Source of the DNA: VAZQ01 sp035293945
Lineage (GTDB): Bacteria > Pseudomonadota > Alphaproteobacteria > Rhizobiales > Xanthobacteraceae
Length of the DNA: 64,000 bases
Reading direction: 5' to 3'
NCBI GenBank assembly: GCA_035293945.1
Contig: DATGLV010000041.1
Coordinates: 1-64,000 of the forward strand
The position numbers and the translations under genes are program-made. The first letter of the stretch is position 1. Each line of letters opens with the position of its first letter. This document shows, piece by piece, positions 61,275 through 64,000 of this stretch. The notes beneath the pieces are model-generated. The model saw only the letters and a list, made by a program, of their open reading frames with translations. It was not told where the DNA came from and searched no databases.

Positions 61275-63419
61275 TCAATCAGCCAGCGGATCGGGACGGA
61301 CCTGGAAGTGCACCGCCATCGGGCGGTTGCCCTTGCCGCCTTCGGTTTGCCACGGCGCGCGATCGCCGCTCGACACCCACAGGCCGCGGGCCTTCCAACC
61401 ACCGTTGGGATCGTCGATGCGGCCGTCGATCCCCTTGGCGAAGAAGCCCATCGGGTACGGCAGGCGCAGCAAGACCATCTTGCCGTCGTGCAGGGCCGTC
61501 ACGCCATCCTCGAGATTGGCGGTCGAGACCGGCGTATCGTCGCCCAGCCCGAGCGTGTTGTGCTCGTCGACCCAAGTGTAATAGCTCGACTCGGCGCTGT
61601 TCTCGCCGATGCCTTCAAAGCCCGGACCCGGATACTGATAGAAGGTCCAGCCTTCGGGGCACTGATCGCCGGTCGCGTTGGGCCCATTGAGCGGGGCCTT
61701 GCACTTGCTGCGGTCAAACGAGCCGAGATGGCCGCTGCCGAGCGAGGACCAGTACACGCCCTTGGAGTCGAGGTCGCCACCGCGCGGTCCGTAGCCCGGC
61801 AGCGGCACGTTGTAGATTTCCGACAGCGCGGTCGTGGCCGGGTCCGCGCCCGGATTGATGCGCACGATCGCGCCCGGATTGCTGCGGATGGTGCCCCACA
61901 CCGAGCCATCCTTCTGGTCCACGCTGACCGCGTAGAACACCTGCGGCAGACGCCGATCCTTGGTCGGATCAGCCGGCTGTCCGGGCTCGGTATACGGGCC
62001 TCGCTTGCCATCCCCCTTGGTGTCGAGCACCAGCGGGGTCCAGCCTTGCGACTTGGCCGCATCATGGGTCTCGTCCCACTTCTTGGTGTCGACCCAACCG
62101 ACCACACCGCCGCCACCGCCCGACGAGGTCCACAACACGCCGTTTTTGTCGAAGTTGAGGTGGTGCGTGGTGAAGCAGGTGTCGACGAACTCGAACTTGT
62201 CGGTCTTCGGGTCGTAGACGATCAGCATGCGCTGGCTTTCGTTCAGCGGGAACGCCTTGGCGGACGGAAGGTCGGAACCTGCCTTGCAGAACGCCGGCTC
62301 ATTATGCTGATCGCGGAAGGCGGCGGTCATCCAGATGCGGCCCTTGTCGTCCATGGTCGCGTTGTGATTGTTGAAGTGCGCCGTCCAAATCTTCTCCTCG
62401 CCCCAATAGGCCGACGGCCCGAGCGGCTTCTCCATGGCGGCATGGCCGGGTCCAAGCATCTCGTGCATGTCCTGGTCGCGGCGCGGCGCCGGATGCTCCG
62501 TCGCGCTGACGGTCTTGAGGTCCAGCACCGGGAAAGCGTCCATGCTGTATTCAGGCTGGCCATAGAGATTGCCGTAGGCGTTGACCGTCGGGTTGCGCTT
62601 GTCGGTCGCGGTCAGGTCGTGCAGGTAATGCTTCTCGTCCGACCAGTCGTAGGTGGTGACCACGACGTTGCGCTCGACTCCCTCGGGACGCTTGGGCGTT
62701 GAATGCGGCAGCTCGCCCTTGGCGATGCGATCGGTCCAGTCGGCCAAATACCCGAGCGGGGCAGCCTGCAGCTGGCCGGCGATGATGTTGACCATGAGCT
62801 CGCCTGCCTGGCCGGCTTGCGTGCGCTGCATCCAGGCATCCTTAGAGTTGGTGCCGAAGGCAGCCGGAATGGTGCGCGTCGCCAGCGTGCCGAGTTGGTG
62901 GCAGCCGACGCAGCCGTTATTCTTCATCAGGTTGACGTAGTCGATCTGCCTGGGCGCGATACCGTTCTTGCCGAACTGGCTGGCATCCGGAATCTTCATC
63001 ATCGAGTACCAGTAGATCGCCGGATAGTACTGTGCGGCCGCCTTGGCGTCGGGAGCCGGCACCGAGGTCAGGTTGATGATCTTGCCGGGCTCACCCGGCA
63101 CCTTGGGCGAATCGACCAGCCCATAACCGCGCACCCAGATCGTGTATTTCGCCTTCGGCAGATCGGGGATGACATAGCGGCCCTGATCATCGGTGACGAC
63201 GATCTTGGCGTAACGGGTCGGCAGATCCTTGGTCTCGGCGATCACCCACACGCCGGCTTCCGGTCCATTCGGGCCGGTGACCTGGCCGCCGATATCGACC
63301 GGCTTGATGTTGACGCCGGGCGGGGCCTGTTGGGCGGATACCTGCGTCGGCGCAACCGCAAGGGCGCTAGCGAGCGCGAGCGGCGCGACGCCAAAATAGA
63401 GCTTGCTCTTCATCCTCAT
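61275..63419 (-). CDS. secreted carboxypeptidase-regulatory-like / haem c / propeller protein (long form)
   Basis: A 714-residue exported protein with the same plan as 35416-37086. Signal peptide (about 1-30); carboxypeptidase-regulatory-like domain at about 40-118 (DIGGQVTGPNGPEAGVWVIA, DDQGRYVIPDLPKAKYTIWV); one haem c site CVGCH (170-174) in KNNGCVGCHQLG; then a long propeller with blades such as FNNHNATMDDKGRIWMTAAF, LNFDKNGVLWTSSGGGGG and VDQKDGSVWGTIRSNPGAIV. Function unknown; probably a periplasmic redox or binding protein. GAGG lies before the ATG. Its leader DNA holds a 15-bp tandem array, and a strong terminator follows the stop codon, so it is a single-gene unit. Confidence 0.8.
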   Translation of the reverse strand: MRMKSKLYFGVAPLALASALAVAPTQVSAQQAPPGVNIKPVDIGGQVTGPNGPEAGVWVIAETKDLPTRYAKIVVTDDQGRYVIPDLPKAKYTIWVRGYGLVDSPKVPGEPGKIINLTSVPAPDAKAAAQYYPAIYWYSMMKIPDASQFGKNGIAPRQIDYVNLMKNNGCVGCHQLGTLATRTIPAAFGTNSKDAWMQRTQAGQAGELMVNIIAGQLQAAPLGYLADWTDRIAKGELPHSTPKRPEGVERNVVVTTYDWSDEKHYLHDLTATDKRNPTVNAYGNLYGQPEYSMDAFPVLDLKTVSATEHPAPRRDQDMHEMLGPGHAAMEKPLGPSAYWGEEKIWTAHFNNHNATMDDKGRIWMTAAFRDQHNEPAFCKAGSDLPSAKAFPLNESQRMLIVYDPKTDKFEFVDTCFTTHHLNFDKNGVLWTSSGGGGGVVGWVDTKKWDETHDAAKSQGWTPLVLDTKGDGKRGPYTEPGQPADPTKDRRLPQVFYAVSVDQKDGSVWGTIRSNPGAIVRINPGADPATTALSEIYNVPLPGYGPRGGDLDSKGVYWSSLGSGHLGSFDRSKCKAPLNGPNATGDQCPEGWTFYQYPGPGFEGIGENSAESSYYTWVDEHNTLGLGDDTPVSTANLEDGVTALHDGKMVLLRLPYPMGFFAKGIDGRIDDPNGGWKARGLWVSSGDRAPWQTEGGKGNRPMAVHFQVRPDPLAD

Positions 63420-63448
63420 TGTCCACGTTCCTCTCTCGTGAATTTCAC

Positions 63449-63528
63449 GTCTCGATATCTCAGTCTCGGTATTTGAGGTCTCAGTATTTGAGGTCTCAGT
63501 ATTTGAGGTCTCGATATTTCACGTCTCG
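63449..63528. repeat. tandem array of a 15-bp unit in the gene leader
   Basis: Five units of the form GTCTC(A/G)(G/A)TATTT(G/C)A(G/C) stand head to tail at 63449, 63463, 63478, 63493 and 63508, with a sixth partial GTCTCG at 63523. The two central copies are identical. The first is one base shorter. The array starts 30 bases before the start codon of the minus-strand propeller gene, so it probably lies in its leader or promoter. Confidence 0.9.
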
Positions 63529-63597
63529 TCAGGGCCGGAAGGCTCTTGATCCTTGCGTTCACTCATCCTTGTGCTCTTGCGTTATCTCGCGTTCGGG

Positions 63598-63621
63598 TCG
63601 TTGTCGTTGTCGTTGTCGTTG
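63598..63621. repeat. hexamer repeat (TCGTTG)4
   Basis: Four exact tandem copies of TCGTTG within the gene-free stretch 63420-63946. No gene is assigned here; reading frames across it give runs of Thr or Val and look artificial. Confidence 0.9.
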
Positions 63622-63841
63622 CGTCAAATGTCGCTGGTTTGGGCATCGTTGCCTTTAGCGGCTTGCTTGGGTTGGCACAAACGTCAGGGGCAAGTTGCGT
63701 TAAGGGCTTGGCCTGCTTGTGCTTGCGTTCGCGTTTCGACTGCCATCCAAGCAAACCGCTGTTCCCGGGCGTCTCTGGAACGGGCCGGAAGATAGCACAG
63801 CGGCGTAGCCGTCAATAGCCCTTAGGGGTGGGCCTCGCGTG

Positions 63842-63945
63842 GGGTCGTCCCTACGACCCGTACGCCCGCGTGGCATCGAGAGGGCGAGGCCATATGGGCT
63901 CCTGCTTCCGCAGGAGCGACCCATCGCATGAGCGACCCATAGCAT
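63842..63945. repeat. two short palindromes and a 16-base tandem duplication
   Basis: GGGTCGT/ACGACCC (63842-63859) and GCTCCTGC/GCAGGAGC (63898-63917) are perfect stems with four-base loops. GAGCGACCCATCGCAT (63914-63929) is followed at once by a copy with one change (63930-63945). They lie just downstream of the stop codon of the partial gene at 63947 and could end its transcript, although no T run is present. Confidence 0.7.
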
Positions 63946-63946
63946 C

Positions 63947-64000
63947 TCACCCCAGCTTGGCGCGCTGGCCTTCCAGCAGCTTGGTGATGGCGCCCCGGTG
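63947..64000 (-). CDS. C-terminal end of an unidentified gene, cut by the window edge
   Basis: Only the last 17 codons are visible: HRGAITKLLEGQRAKLG, then TGA. The helical, charged ending and stop codon followed by palindromes look like a real gene end. Too short to assign a family. Confidence 0.5.
   Translation of the reverse strand, partial: HRGAITKLLEGQRAKLG

Noticed and set aside
63449..63528. Possible CRISPR array
   Set aside because: Units are 15 bp, head to tail with no spacers, and no cas genes are nearby.
63553..63795. Small coding frames across the TCGTTG hexamer
   Set aside because: They consist of repeat-encoded runs with no ribosome site.

Overview
The window looks like chromosome of a high-GC alphaproteobacterium of the order Hyphomicrobiales, most likely from the Bradyrhizobium/Rhodopseudomonas/Xanthobacteraceae side. 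This is inferred from three things: the many periplasmic binding proteins of the tripartite-tricarboxylate (Bug/TctC) type, the soil-type catabolic gene content, and palindromic intergenic repeats resembling those of Bradyrhizobium-like genomes. No rRNA, tRNA or CRISPR array was seen.

Layout. 1-1272: an IS256-family element with a frameshifted transposase; its left end coincides with the window edge. 1362-13660: a catabolic block with dienelactone hydrolase, enoyl-CoA hydratase, two Bug proteins, a relic of a molybdenum hydroxylase large subunit, a UbiD-type decarboxylase, a nitroreductase, two NitT/TauT-type binding proteins, a metallo-beta-lactamase-fold hydrolase, another Bug-like protein and an alpha/beta hydrolase. 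13922-25618: two membrane GGDEF-EAL proteins flank an MFS transporter and a four-gene run of a Dit1/PvcA-like protein, pxpB, pxpC and an EamA exporter. 25619-29587: an XRE regulator, a Bug-like protein, a GlcG/HbpS-like protein and a DHA2 transporter. 29728-34636: leucine catabolism genes (isovaleryl-CoA dehydrogenase and both methylcrotonyl-CoA carboxylase subunits). 34850-48386: a haem c/beta-propeller protein, more Bug-like proteins, a GMC dehydrogenase with its small Tat subunit, and a TcuA-like/MmgE-PrpD/DLH polycarboxylate-type cluster ending in a secreted ankyrin protein. 48393-54388: a dihaem cytochrome c, a PQQ alcohol dehydrogenase with a lanthanide-type Asp-x-Asp motif, a GH79-like glycosidase and a Tat-exported flavoprotein. 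54559-60589: envelope genes (M15-like peptidase, L,D-transpeptidase, DUF937 protein with an FNR/FixK-like box, TAXI protein). 61275-63419: a second haem c/propeller protein with a tandem-repeat leader. 63947-64000: the tail of another gene.

Taken together, the genes describe a periplasm-centred lifestyle. Ten solute-binding proteins are present but no membrane partner of any TTT, ABC or TRAP transporter. There are also several periplasmic redox enzymes (PQQ, GMC flavin, FAD, haem c) and scattered catabolic enzymes for aromatic, polycarboxylic and branched-chain acids. The best candidates for something undescribed are the Dit1/PvcA-like + pxpBC + EamA operon and the two secreted proteins that join a carboxypeptidase-regulatory-like domain, one haem c site and a Vgb-like propeller. 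At the DNA level, palindromic repeats have entered coding sequence, and one repeat pair shows compensatory stem changes. All functional calls come from reading motifs; no database search was run.
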